Below are positions 11,501 to 17,999 of a stretch of DNA of 64,000 nt, one piece after another (the first letter of the stretch is position 1; every line of letters starts with the position of its first letter). The stretch is taken from NCBI RefSeq assembly GCF_000427805.1, contig NZ_ATYS01000001.1, forward strand, positions 62,152 to 126,151, read 5' to 3'. Source of the stretch: Budvicia aquatica DSM 5075 = ATCC 35567. Lineage in GTDB: Bacteria > Pseudomonadota > Gammaproteobacteria > Enterobacterales > Enterobacteriaceae. The notes below the pieces were generated by a model. It was not told the DNA's origin. It did no database searches and worked only from the letters and a program-made list of their open reading frames with translations. Made by a program: the position numbers and the translations under genes.

Positions 11501-12701
11501 TACCTCCACGGTGGGCAATGACGGGAAATGGAGCGTTCAGCTACCGGCGCTTGATTTGGGGCTCATTGCTGATGGTTCCGCTCATTTAGGCGTGATTGTT
11601 ACCGATAAAGTGGGTAATACCAGCTCGAATGGCGCTGATATCAACGTGAAAATTCACGCACTACCGGTCCTGACTTTAGATCTGCCGACCATTAACTTAG
11701 GTAACCTGCTATCGATACTGAACGGTGGTCTACAGTTAACCGGCCACAGCCAGAATTTACAGGTCGGCGCGAAAGTTAACGTTACCGTTCTGGGGCAAAG
11801 CCTGACCGCTACCATCGGAGCTGGCGGCGTATGGGGCTTTAAAATTGACGCCAGCTTACTTAAAGGCTTAAACCTATTAGGTTTGCTAAATATTGGGGTT
11901 GAAGCGTCGGTACAGGATCTGGCCGGTAATGGTTTTTATCTCGGGGTCAAGCTCAACGGCGGGCCGCTGATTTCAGTCGCAAGTGAACAAGAAACCCACG
12001 TTGATCCGGAGTTAATGCTAATGGCTGCAGCAGAAACAGGCCATACCGTTCAAGACGACAAGCAAGACCAGAATAAAACCGAAGTGAATACGCCGGAAAG
12101 TCTGATGGTATCCGCCAGCATAACGTCAGAAAACATAGCTCACTCAACGCCGGTCAGTGAAAACTCCGTTCAAGTCAATCAGGCTATCACCGCTGGGGTT
12201 AGTGAGGGTACTTATACCATTGGAGGCGTAACCATTCAGTTAGCTGACGGCAGCTATCAGACCGGTGATTCAGTGACCGGTAGCGCAGGCGATGACCAAA
12301 TTTATCTGAATAGCGAAACCTTTGGTCATATCAACGGCGGGCTAGGAACCGACACGCTGGTGTTAAACGGGGAAAACATGCACCTCGATCTTAACGCTCT
12401 GGGTTTGAAAATAGAGCACGTTGAGATTTTTGACCTCGGCCAGTCCGGCAATAACAGCATTACGCTGGGCTTGCAGCAGGCGTTGGGCGTTACCGATAAG
12501 CCTGAAGACGATCTGATTATTACCGGAGCCAAAGGGGGCGATGTGACCTTAATCAATGCCGACGGTGGCGTTTGGACCAGCATTGGCCAGCGGGAAATTA
12601 ACGGTCAAACCTTCGATGTTTATCACAACTCCTCGCTGAGCAGTGATAACGGATTAGGCGATATCTTTATACAACAGGGCGTTCACGTCCACATGGTGTA
12701 A
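2592..12701 (+). CDS. bapA: Giant Bap-type biofilm adhesin with Ig-like repeats
   Basis: I place the start at ATG 2592 (MAENVGNNGV) behind TTGAGGG, giving 3369 residues; an upstream in-frame start at 2511 lacks a clear ribosome site. Residues about 1-120 resemble the BapA prefix domain, followed by a glycine-rich hydrophobic stretch (FLLGVLGFLAIGGGVAAL) and a Gly/Ser/Asn linker. Residues about 183-3125 are 29 tandem Ig-like repeats of about 100 residues. The C-terminus (about 3190-3369) has an RTX-like segment (VTGSAGDDQIYLN, INGGLGTDTLVL) typical of type I secretion substrates. No Sec signal peptide is seen, and outer membrane, ABC and membrane-fusion genes follow directly, as in Salmonella bapABCD. 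Expected role: surface display for cell-cell adhesion and biofilm. The C-terminus lacks long calcium-binding nonapeptide arrays. Confidence 0.92.
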   Translation: MAENVGNNGVAEILSRQSGSMTSSVASEGANVTLSESSVIKIQGSPEMVMNYERQGNDLIIHMKDGSTTRYKNFFSVDEEGRHSELVFDDGVTIQHAVFPFATDVASPVEAIAISPQFETIADISALTTENTSSINTFLLGVLGFLAIGGGVAALASSHSGSGSHKNGANNDNNPGGNTDNLPPTLTVNPLSDDNILNTSEVKAGQRFSGSTTNVEAGQIVTVVLNDKTYLGVVGADGKWQVTIPAADFLLMQDGSYSLTVTTSDKAGHIVDKTVNITIDTTAPDITLDAFTGDNFIDAVEVKSSQTVSGSVSVSETGQTVTVQLNGKSYTTIAGSDGKWSLSVPTADLQAMADGAYSLTVSVRDVAGQSASLTHQITVDATTPLIKIDPIGADNYLNQQEAQAPLTIGGSSAHVSAGETVTVTLNGKTYTTTINGDGSWKVSISSNDLNLIADGPYNIVATVPDGKGNTLTGVLPIDVDLTPPTLMLNDFATDNILGAGELNSVQSLSGSASVTEAGQNVIIVLNGKNYTTKVQTDGSWNLNIPAADLKLLSDGIADIKVSLKDLAGNIVSETLSLDVIINNLPNVSVNSPFGGSKLNAIEAALDQAISGSTGVSGAGQSVLVSFNNQTYQATVDNSGNWSLSIPSADLIQIQDGSTNLTVTATDRAGNKSVLTESIGIYINHLPSATLNTPFGTGFLNAEESQSSQTLSGTTGVSGSGQSVIVKIDGNSYTANVANDGSWTLVLTTDQLGALSTGPLTVVVTVSDAANNQQTIQSGIVVDRDIPVLTVDQISGDGVINSLEILNPVEIKGSASVGDAGQQVKVTIGGITYSGMVQGDGSWTITLPSGSLNGIQDGKLSLDLSLTDQAGNTGHSIKNVIIDADPANLPTLTINTISDDNYINQKESGQSLEISGTTKNVEIGQLVTVNINGQIHTASVGSDGNWSFTIDASEVGALSDGQGTITAKVTDKAGNPANSAHTITVIADAADLPVIHINAVSDNDRVNSDEKNGPLIISGTTQNIDVNTLVTIKFNGQSYTTKVDSDGNWRYELDADTVNGLSDKQYTVEASVDDAAQNQATASHTFTVDSKLPLLTVDLFASDNILNLAEATLGQSLTGQTDAGLKVTLTINNIDYSATADIDGYWRIQLSSSVLLGLAEETNTFTLKVTDGAGNTTTKTVDVTVATHILPGLTVDTIFQDGLLSLNDTTLDNLITGTYTNLPANAKITVTIGDSVFEGSVDSNGHWSVTVPANSLNVLNLVQDGQLQIGITAADDAGNKASTSGSLDVYIHNLPNPSINLPFGDGDLNAKEALVDQLITGSTGVKGGGQTVIVSIDGKDYNADVSVNGSWTVTIPKEDLALLVDKTHNLSVEVTDKAGNTGTIELDFDSIIHLTPLPTIVRPFDDGKLSIDESQLASSLSGTTGATGAGQTVTVSINGTNYPGVTVDDQGNWTMPLTIDQLGALPDGTLPITVTVTDKVGNTNSTSIDLGVYTHTMPAPTVNTPFLDGILNHQEALNGQLLTGKTGLIGADQTVTVSIDGGPAQQAIVNASGQWQLALTDDFLTGLDAGPHTISVTASDAANNHATGADVSFTSSQTLPTPGFTELFGNDGYLSLSDASNAMLISGTTGVTSGSSVATLMIDLNGVQYPAMVNGNTWTVNIPANALNGLVDQLHTITITVTDDAGNTNTYSEDFTSLIHNVPKPVIETIFGDGYLNQAEAGLDQTITGNTGATGAQQQVTVTLNNKPYTVTAGTDGHWVVTVPSADLLMLQDGTPAVTVKVQDVAGNTATSSGSVVVVIDSADLPTITIDNFAGDNILTTAESHQLQTISGTTTNIAVGQPVTITLNGKSYSAKVGGDGKWSVNVPVADATALTANGAGTNIHAQVSDNAGNLATGDHSFTVDTSLPPPIITIDPVTGDNVVIADEVNLLMTIGGKAPFAIGQLVNVTIQYDGVAVPYVTSTLVNPDGTWDVAFIGNLAFLQNGNYTVTASTAGLGGTGTAEVNVLVDTQLPALTVNQFAGDDRLSHAEAGIAQSLSGSTTADEAGHTVTIKLNGKTYYAVVDQDGNWSTRIPSADLQALTQGPNSAEVTLIDDHGNKQIIDHSFVVNSDLPLLSIDVIATDNILTLVETLLGLVIGGNGEIGAQINVTVGSLISTTVTVDGTGHWSLNLSHSDLLKLADGPLSISASVTDSDGNANSVNATLNVALNQALDLVLDPVFGGGGLLNQLESEITQVLSGTVLGNSVGAVVKLTLNGEIFSATVGAGGKWSINIEPGFLANIPDGIQNIDVTVTDINGNTAKDVLHLDIVTHNLPSFGLLDPIFGDNGLLNAVEALTDQTIGGVINNVKVGDTVTINLGSLSYQTTIQAGGVWSYIIPPTDLSKLLDGNTVLSVSVTDHVGNVVTNNVNVGIHIHNLPTVSLDPIFGDGILNVLDLLTGQVISGTVQNAAVGDKISITIGSVSAVAYVGTGGKWSATILPIDLQKLTDGSLTVNVSIEDQAGNTGSTAGSLGVHVSLPTITLDPIFGDGLLSAADALVSQVIGGTIPGVGGAGAHIQVTLGNNKVLNATADANGKFNIRVQPSDLIGLADNLQSVAVKVTDNFGNTNTINGNLDVLVNNLPVIHLGTIFNGDGFLNAAEAVLTQTITGTITNASAGSSVVVKIGANSITAIIDSSGNWSASLTPEILKTLVDGDLTFSVTLTDRVGNTSSVGGGVHIAIHNLPTLTLDPIFGDGVLSIADLLTSQAITGTVTNLTAGSKVDITLGAFSYQASVDAAGKWSLTVPTLDLKTLLDGPLTIDASVKDAAGNGASKQASLSVQINLLPTLTLDPLFGDGLLNLADSLLTQTISGTSTNAIGSVVNVTIGTKTFTATVSANGKWSISLSPGDLTTLTDGHFTVGASITNAAGHSANASAGLDIGIHNLPTVNLDLPNIFGGDFYLNLAESAALQTIDGIATNAIGGSVVVTFNNHTYTSTVGNDGKWSVQLPALDLGLIADGSAHLGVIVTDKVGNTSSNGADINVKIHALPVLTLDLPTINLGNLLSILNGGLQLTGHSQNLQVGAKVNVTVLGQSLTATIGAGGVWGFKIDASLLKGLNLLGLLNIGVEASVQDLAGNGFYLGVKLNGGPLISVASEQETHVDPELMLMAAAETGHTVQDDKQDQNKTEVNTPESLMVSASITSENIAHSTPVSENSVQVNQAITAGVSEGTYTIGGVTIQLADGSYQTGDSVTGSAGDDQIYLNSETFGHINGGLGTDTLVLNGENMHLDLNALGLKIEHVEIFDLGQSGNNSITLGLQQALGVTDKPEDDLIITGAKGGDVTLINADGGVWTSIGQREINGQTFDVYHNSSLSSDNGLGDIFIQQGVHVHMV
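3138..11968 (+). repeat. 29 tandem Ig-like repeats within the adhesin
   Basis: By eye I count 29 units of 95-105 residues, each opening with Pro + alternating hydrophobics + a DN/DG-x-L-N-x-x-E motif and containing VTVxLNGK-xYxxxV-xxDGxW and a closing D-x-AGN segment. The last unit is degenerate. Three sub-types are visible: units 1-4, 7-10 and 17-20 (VDxxxP junctions), units 5-6 and 12-16 (PFGDG and TGVxGAGQ), and units 21-28 (LDPIFGDGLL). The grouping suggests block duplications. DNA identity between units is low enough that they are not simple recent copies. Confidence 0.9.
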
Positions 12702-12708
12702 ATCAGAG

Positions 12709-12746
12709 CGGCGCTGAATGGGTTAATTGTGGTTTAGCGCCGTTTT
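12709..12746 (+). terminator. Terminator-like hairpin between the adhesin and its secretion genes
   Basis: CGGCGCT (12709-12715) pairs with AGCGCCG (12736-12742) and is followed by TTTTAT. It lies 8 bases after the adhesin stop and before the downstream gene, so it may let only part of the transcripts continue. Confidence 0.55.
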
Positions 12747-12792
12747 ATCTGCCAGACGCTATTAGGTAGTCAGAATACCAGCGAAGTAACCC

Positions 12793-14181
12793 ATGATAAT
12801 GAAAAATAGTTTGTACGGCGGATTAAAAGTGGTGACCTCTGCAGCCCTGTTTTCTGCCACAGTAACGCTACTTTTGGGGGTGTCGATATCTAGCGGCCTG
12901 GCTGCCCAGAACGATACTACATGGCAGAATGCGCCTTCAGAGCAACAGGTTAAAAGCCTGTCACTGCGTGAGGCCATACTACGGGCTTTTGCGCGTAATC
13001 CTGAAATTCTTCAGTCTTCTGCCCAAATTCAAGTAGGAAAAGGGCAGATAGACGCCGCCACCGCCGCGTGGTTTCCACAAATTTCTTTGCAAGGAACCAC
13101 CGGCAAGAATCACCGTTCCGGTTCTGATTACAATACGCCGGGAAACCCAACCTCAGCCGGCATATCTCTTAGCCAACTGCTGTACGATTTCGGTAAAACC
13201 GGCGGCAGTATTGATGAACAAAAACAACTGACGGAAGCCTACCAGTATCAGTTACAAAGCGTAATGACCGACGTGGGCACTCAAACTATTCAGGCCTACC
13301 TGCAATCTAAGCGTTATCAGGACTTATCTCAGTCGGTGGTTAAAAACATTGCCTCGTTAGAGAAAGTACGGGATATGGCAAAAATGCGTGCAGATGCCGG
13401 ACTTAGTTCCCAGTCTGATGTGCTACAGGCCGAAACGCGTATCGCCGGTATGAATGCCACTTATGAACAATACCGGGCACAGCAGCGTACCGCTCAGGCT
13501 GAGCTTAGCGTATTAACCGGTGTGGTTGCTGAATCATTACCGGACTTACCTCAAGCGTTAACCAAACAGAAAGTTAAGCCGCAACATATCTCCTATAAAG
13601 ACAGCAGCATGGTGCGCAGCGCGGAATCTAAACAACAGGCTGCGGCTCAACGCGTACGTCAGGCTGAAGCTCAGCACTGGCCAACAATTTCTGTGCAGGC
13701 CGGGCGCAGTCGCTATAACGACAATGACCAATCGTATTGGGACGATCAGGTTCAGTTAGTGGTACAGGCTCCGCTTTATCAGGGGGGGGCCGTGGATGCT
13801 AAAGTTCGTACTTCAGAGGCAGAACGCCGTACCGCTCAGGCCGAAGTAGAAAGCGTAAAACTCAACATTAATAAACGGGCAGCCACGGCTAATGCTGACC
13901 TGTTCGGCGCTCAACAACGCAAACTGGCTGGCGATCAACAGTTAGCCAGCGCGACCTATACCCGAGACGTTTATCGCGATGAATATCAGCTCAGCAAACG
14001 CAGCCTTAACGACCTTCTCAGCGTAGAGCAAGACGTAGTACAGGCCGACAGCGCGCGCATTAATGCACTCTATGACCAATGGGATGCCAGCGTTCGCTAT
14101 GCTTCGGCAGTAGATAACTTGCTAATGATGCTGGGAATAGAGCGAAAAACCGAAAGAGATAATATGCTGCCGTCGTTGTGA
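12793..14181 (+). CDS. bapB: TolC-family outer membrane channel of the adhesin exporter
   Basis: 462 residues. A signal peptide ends near VSISSGLAA (residue about 36), followed by two outer-membrane-efflux domains rich in long amphipathic helices (LSLREAILRAFARNPEIL near residue 56; QTIQAYLQSKRYQDL). This matches AggA/LapE/BapB-type TolC homologues that form the outer membrane tunnel of dedicated type I systems. Two starts are possible (12793 and 12799); neither has a strong ribosome site, which together with the hairpin upstream suggests modest expression. It lies between the adhesin and the ABC transporter, so export of the adhesin is its likely only job. The symbol follows Salmonella bapABCD by position. 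Confidence 0.88.
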   Translation: MIMKNSLYGGLKVVTSAALFSATVTLLLGVSISSGLAAQNDTTWQNAPSEQQVKSLSLREAILRAFARNPEILQSSAQIQVGKGQIDAATAAWFPQISLQGTTGKNHRSGSDYNTPGNPTSAGISLSQLLYDFGKTGGSIDEQKQLTEAYQYQLQSVMTDVGTQTIQAYLQSKRYQDLSQSVVKNIASLEKVRDMAKMRADAGLSSQSDVLQAETRIAGMNATYEQYRAQQRTAQAELSVLTGVVAESLPDLPQALTKQKVKPQHISYKDSSMVRSAESKQQAAAQRVRQAEAQHWPTISVQAGRSRYNDNDQSYWDDQVQLVVQAPLYQGGAVDAKVRTSEAERRTAQAEVESVKLNINKRAATANADLFGAQQRKLAGDQQLASATYTRDVYRDEYQLSKRSLNDLLSVEQDVVQADSARINALYDQWDASVRYASAVDNLLMMLGIERKTERDNMLPSL

Positions 14182-14265
14182 CTGACCGGGGTTAAATTTA
14201 GGCCATCTAACGGGTCATTACTCTCTTTTTGAGTGAAGTTAATATTAGCTTTAACCGGAGTTTAC

Positions 14266-16491
14266 ATGCCACAAAATGTCACCACCGCCACATGGATCGG
14301 CGCCATGTCCAGAGCGGCAGAAAAATTCGGGCTCCCGGCAGACTCAAATTTCCTGCAACAGCAAATGAGCTGGTTTGCTCATCTGCCGCCGGCGAAGCAG
14401 TTAGATCGCTTAAGTCGCCTATTAGGGGTGAAAATTAAGCCAATAAATGGGCAGTCGGTCATCTGGAAAAACAGCCTATTGCCGATTTTGCTGATTTTAC
14501 CGGATGCCAGTATTGCTGTGGTTGAAACCATTGATGAGGTTGAAATCGCGGCCAACGACAATGATGCTGGCACTGAAACTAAGGTTAAAACAGAAAAACG
14601 GATCAGCTATTGGTTAAGCGACGGCGGCGATTTACTGCGTACCACTGCGCTTAACGATTTGCTAAGTCAGACACAAGAGCCGGTTATTTTAGTCGGTATT
14701 GCGGCCCGTGGGCATGATTTACGGATTGATGAATTTGTTCAGCCTTATAAAAAACACTGGTTCTGGCAGCATTTTCGCCATGCCAAACGTCAAATTGGTG
14801 AAATATCGCTGGCATCGGTCGTCAGTAATGTACTGGCGTTGGCCGGTATTCTGTTTTCTATGCAGGTCTATGACCGGGTTATTCCGGCTCAATCACTGCC
14901 AACGTTATGGGTATTGTTCGTTGGCGTGTTGCTGGCCGCCGGGATTGAATATTTCGTCAGGCTGGCGCGCACCGGTGTTTCAGATTATATGGGTAAACAG
15001 ATTGACCTTAAGGTTTCTTCGATGCTGTTTGCCAGAGCGATGGCGATAAAAAATGAGGCTCGGCCTAAGTCGACCGGTTCGTTTATTTCCCAACTGCGTG
15101 AAATAGATCAGGTCAGGGAATTGCTAACCTCAACCACCGTCGGTGCCACTGCGGATATACCCTTTGTGCTGCTGTTTTTAGCCATTATGTTTGCCATCGG
15201 CGGCCCGATGGTGATTATTCCGGTTGTGGCTATTCCGCTGATCGTTATTCCGGGGTTATTGATTCAGATCCCGCTGGCTCGATTGGCTAAAGAGGGAATG
15301 CGTGAAAGTGCGCTGCGCAATGCGGTTTTGGTGGAGACCATTGAAGGAGTGGAAGACATTAAGGCATTGCAGGCCGAACCTTATTTTCAGCGCCAATGGG
15401 AACAAACCCACGAAGTCAGCGCCGCGATTAGTATGAAGCAGCGGCTATGGGGCGCTAAGCTCAGCGGTTGGGCTTCCAGCGTGCAACAACTGACCTACGC
15501 CGGAATGCTGGTATTCGGAACTTACTTAGTGTTGGACGGTGAAATTACCACCGGCACTATGGTGGCCTGTAGCCTGCTGTCTTCCCGGACAATTGCCCCG
15601 CTGATGCAGCTTACTATGGTGTTTTCCCGCTGGCAGCACGCTAAGAATGCGATGAAAGGGTTAGACGATCTGTTGCAAAAACCGTTAGATCGCCCGGATG
15701 ACCAAAAAATGTCGCACTGCCCGGCGCTGTCCGGCCATTACCAGTTGCGTAACGTTCAGTACGCTTATGATGAAGAAAAACAGCTTAATGTGCTTAACGT
15801 CGCCAAGCTGGATATTGCCCCCGGTGAGAAAATAGCCATTCTTGGCAGAGTCGGCGCCGGTAAGTCGACGCTGTTAAAACTGCTTTCCGGTCAGGCTTCT
15901 GCGACTCAGGGTAAAGTGATTATTGACGGTGTGAATATCGCCCATGTTGATCCCGCCGATTTACGCCGCCAGTTGGGCTATTTGTCGCAAGAATCCCGCC
16001 TGTTTTTTGGCACGTTAAGGCAAAATCTGATGCTGGGATCGCCGCACGCCACGGAAAAAGAGATGATTCAGGCACTGAAAATTAGCGGTGCACTGGGCAT
16101 GATTCAACAGGATGCCGCCAGCTTAGACCGGCTGATTAATGAAGGCGGGCGCGGCCTTTCTGGCGGGCAAAAGCAAATGGTGATGCTAAGCCGGATGATT
16201 TTACGTAACCCTCAGGTGGTGCTGATGGACGAGCCAACGGCGTCGATGGACGAACAACTGGAAGAACAGGTACTGACGCAATTGGCCCAGTGGATGACGG
16301 GGCGTACCATGATTGTAGTTACCCATCGCCCAGCGTTGTTGAAGCTGGTCGATAGAATTGTAGTGGTTGATAACGGGCGAATTGTGGCGGATGGGCCAAG
16401 AGATCAGATACTCCAGGCGTCAGCCCAAGCGTCTCAGGCAGCTAATGATGCCAAGCGTCAGGTATTGGCTTCAGCGGCAACGGGAATATAA
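14266..16491 (+). CDS. bapC: Type I secretion ABC transporter (LssB/LapB/BapC type)
   Basis: I choose ATG 14266 (MPQNVTTATWIGAM, 741 residues) behind GGAG rather than the GTG at 14233. The N-terminal about 130 residues form a C39-peptidase-like domain; I see no catalytic Cys near its start, so it is the non-processing kind that only docks the substrate. Membrane segments occupy roughly residues 165-420. The nucleotide-binding domain has Walker A GRVGAGKST, signature LSGGQKQMV and Walker B VVLMDEPT, then an H-loop VVTHR. It energises one-step export of the adhesin through the inner membrane. The fusion protein gene starts 2 bases after its stop, so the two are translationally close. Confidence 0.93.
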   Translation: MPQNVTTATWIGAMSRAAEKFGLPADSNFLQQQMSWFAHLPPAKQLDRLSRLLGVKIKPINGQSVIWKNSLLPILLILPDASIAVVETIDEVEIAANDNDAGTETKVKTEKRISYWLSDGGDLLRTTALNDLLSQTQEPVILVGIAARGHDLRIDEFVQPYKKHWFWQHFRHAKRQIGEISLASVVSNVLALAGILFSMQVYDRVIPAQSLPTLWVLFVGVLLAAGIEYFVRLARTGVSDYMGKQIDLKVSSMLFARAMAIKNEARPKSTGSFISQLREIDQVRELLTSTTVGATADIPFVLLFLAIMFAIGGPMVIIPVVAIPLIVIPGLLIQIPLARLAKEGMRESALRNAVLVETIEGVEDIKALQAEPYFQRQWEQTHEVSAAISMKQRLWGAKLSGWASSVQQLTYAGMLVFGTYLVLDGEITTGTMVACSLLSSRTIAPLMQLTMVFSRWQHAKNAMKGLDDLLQKPLDRPDDQKMSHCPALSGHYQLRNVQYAYDEEKQLNVLNVAKLDIAPGEKIAILGRVGAGKSTLLKLLSGQASATQGKVIIDGVNIAHVDPADLRRQLGYLSQESRLFFGTLRQNLMLGSPHATEKEMIQALKISGALGMIQQDAASLDRLINEGGRGLSGGQKQMVMLSRMILRNPQVVLMDEPTASMDEQLEEQVLTQLAQWMTGRTMIVVTHRPALLKLVDRIVVVDNGRIVADGPRDQILQASAQASQAANDAKRQVLASAATGI

Positions 16492-16493
16492 CC

Positions 16494-17669
16494 ATGAATA
16501 GAACTATTCAGGATGAGCAAGACAGCGCGGCCTGCCAGAATCGCCGTTTTTCATCAATTATATGGCTGAGTATATTCGGCCTGTTTATCTTTATGATTTG
16601 GGCCACTTGGGCAATTTTAGACGAAGTGACGGTTGGTATCGGCAAAGTAACGCCTTCCAGCCGGGGGCAAATTATTGAGAGCTTAGACGGCGGAATTGTG
16701 CACGAACTGATGGTTAACGAAGGTGATATCGTTAATAAAGGACAGATATTAGCGCGCCTGGATTTAAAACGTTTTCAGTCAAATTATGGTGAAGCAGCCG
16801 CCAGAGCCAGAGCGTTAAGGGCTTCGGCTGAACGACTGCGCTCAGAGTTAACCGGTGAGTCTTTAAAGTTCAGCGATGAAACGCTCAAAGAGCCTGATCT
16901 GGTAGCCCGTGAAACTCAGTTGTATGAGTCGCGCAAACGTAATCGCGATGAAACTATCTCTAACTTAACCAGTTCAATGAAGCTGGTGGAACAAGAAATG
17001 AGAATGACTGAACCGCTGGTGGCTAAAGGTGCCGCCGGACAGGTTGAGGTTATACGCCTGCGCCGTCAGGTTACCGAACTTAAAGGTAAAATTGACGAAG
17101 CGGCTAACCAATATGCGGTCAGAGCCCGCGAAGAGCAGGTTAAAAACAACGCCGAGTTGGATGCCCAGTTGGAAGTCATGGCGGGTAAAGCCGACCAATT
17201 AGACCGGGCAACGCTTAATTCACCGGTGCACGGTATTGTGAAAGACATTCAAATAACTACGGTGGGCGGGGTATTACCACCGGGCGGTAAACTGATGGAA
17301 ATCGTGCCGCTGGAAGATCAACTATTGATCGAAACTCGAATAAACCCGCGAGACATTGCCTATATTCGGCCTGGATTAGACGCAACGGTAAAAGTCACCG
17401 CCTATGATTCATCAATATATGGCAATCTGAAAGGCGTAGTGGATACGGTTTCTCCCGATACCATTCAGGATGAAGTTAAACGCGACCAGTTTTATTACCG
17501 CATTTATGTTCGCACTGACTCAGCCAGCCTGAAGAATAAGGCCGGTAAAAGTTTCCCCATTTTGCCGGGCATGATTGCTAACGTTGAGATTAAAACCGGC
17601 CAAAAAAGCGTGCTGGATTACCTGATTAAACCGTTGAATAAGGTAAAAGAGTCACTGCGTGAGCGATAG
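16494..17669 (+). CDS. bapD: HlyD-family membrane fusion protein of the adhesin exporter
   Basis: 391 residues. One N-terminal membrane segment (IIWLSIFGLFIFMIWATWAIL, about residues 22-42, cited by ends only: IIWLSIF...WAIL), then a biotinyl-lipoyl-like segment (ESLDGGIVHELMVNEGDIV), a long coiled-coil hairpin (about residues 100-220) and a beta-barrel region (ATLNSPVHGIVKDIQITTVG). This is the LapC/BapD pattern: it bridges the inner-membrane ABC transporter and the outer membrane channel. It follows the ABC gene after 2 bases and is the last gene of the set; a GC-rich inverted repeat follows. Confidence 0.92.
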   Translation: MNRTIQDEQDSAACQNRRFSSIIWLSIFGLFIFMIWATWAILDEVTVGIGKVTPSSRGQIIESLDGGIVHELMVNEGDIVNKGQILARLDLKRFQSNYGEAAARARALRASAERLRSELTGESLKFSDETLKEPDLVARETQLYESRKRNRDETISNLTSSMKLVEQEMRMTEPLVAKGAAGQVEVIRLRRQVTELKGKIDEAANQYAVRAREEQVKNNAELDAQLEVMAGKADQLDRATLNSPVHGIVKDIQITTVGGVLPPGGKLMEIVPLEDQLLIETRINPRDIAYIRPGLDATVKVTAYDSSIYGNLKGVVDTVSPDTIQDEVKRDQFYYRIYVRTDSASLKNKAGKSFPILPGMIANVEIKTGQKSVLDYLIKPLNKVKESLRER

Positions 17670-17692
17670 TCGCAATGGCTTGAACTCAATAA

Positions 17693-17718
17693 CCCCGGTT
17701 GGAGAATTTTGACCGGGG
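17693..17718 (+). terminator. GC-rich hairpin after the adhesin operon
   Basis: CCCCGGT (17693-17699) pairs with ACCGGGG (17712-17718). There is no T-run, so it may be a 3'-end hairpin or a factor-assisted stop. Confidence 0.4.
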
Positions 17719-17925
17719 CTATCCGATTGACAGCTATGGTTATTAATCATTTACTTTATTTTGCTGAATAACCTAATGCGAACAGCTGACGGATCTTCAG
17801 TGTTGACCATTTTCTGACCTCGAGTTTTCTGTTAATTCGACATTTTCAATGCATTACATCGTCTAAAAATAATTTCCTATCGCTGAATTCCCGTCTTAGG
17901 TAGATCCTTCTGCTTTCCTGATAAT

Positions 17926-17939
17926 TTGATAAAGATCAG
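17926..17939. promoter_or_regulatory. FNR box of the Fet operon
   Basis: TTGAT-aaag-ATCAG, one mismatch from TTGATN4ATCAA. Its centre (17932.5) is about 41-42 bases upstream of the start site expected from the TACAAT -10 element at 17963-17968, the spacing of a class II FNR-activated promoter. TTGATA within it could also serve as a -35 for TATAAC at 17948-17953. Confidence 0.65.
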
Positions 17940-17962
17940 GTTCTATATATAACTTAAAAGCG

Positions 17963-17968
17963 TACAAT
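17963..17968 (+). promoter_or_regulatory. Probable -10 element of the Fet operon
   Basis: TACAAT, 5 of 6 to TATAAT. No good -35 lies 17 bases upstream, as is usual for promoters that need an activator. Overlaps the Fur box. Confidence 0.5.
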
Positions 17969-17984
17969 GCGAATAACTCTCATT
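17966..17984. promoter_or_regulatory. Fur box over the Fet operon start site
   Basis: AATGCGAAT-A-ACTCTCATT matches the 19-bp palindrome AATGAGAAT-N-ATTCTCATT at 16 of 18 informative bases. It covers the probable -10/+1 region, so iron-loaded Fur would block initiation. It also shows that an in-frame ATG at 17967 is unlikely to be a translation start. Confidence 0.75.
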
Positions 17985-17999
17985 ATAAGAACGCCTATC

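Noticed and set aside
3138-11968. Periodic repeats as a possible CRISPR or satellite array
   Set aside because: They are about 300-bp coding units in one frame of the adhesin, not short direct repeats with spacers.
17967-17999. Upstream start of the FTR1 permease
   Set aside because: It lies in the Fur box and at the probable transcript start.
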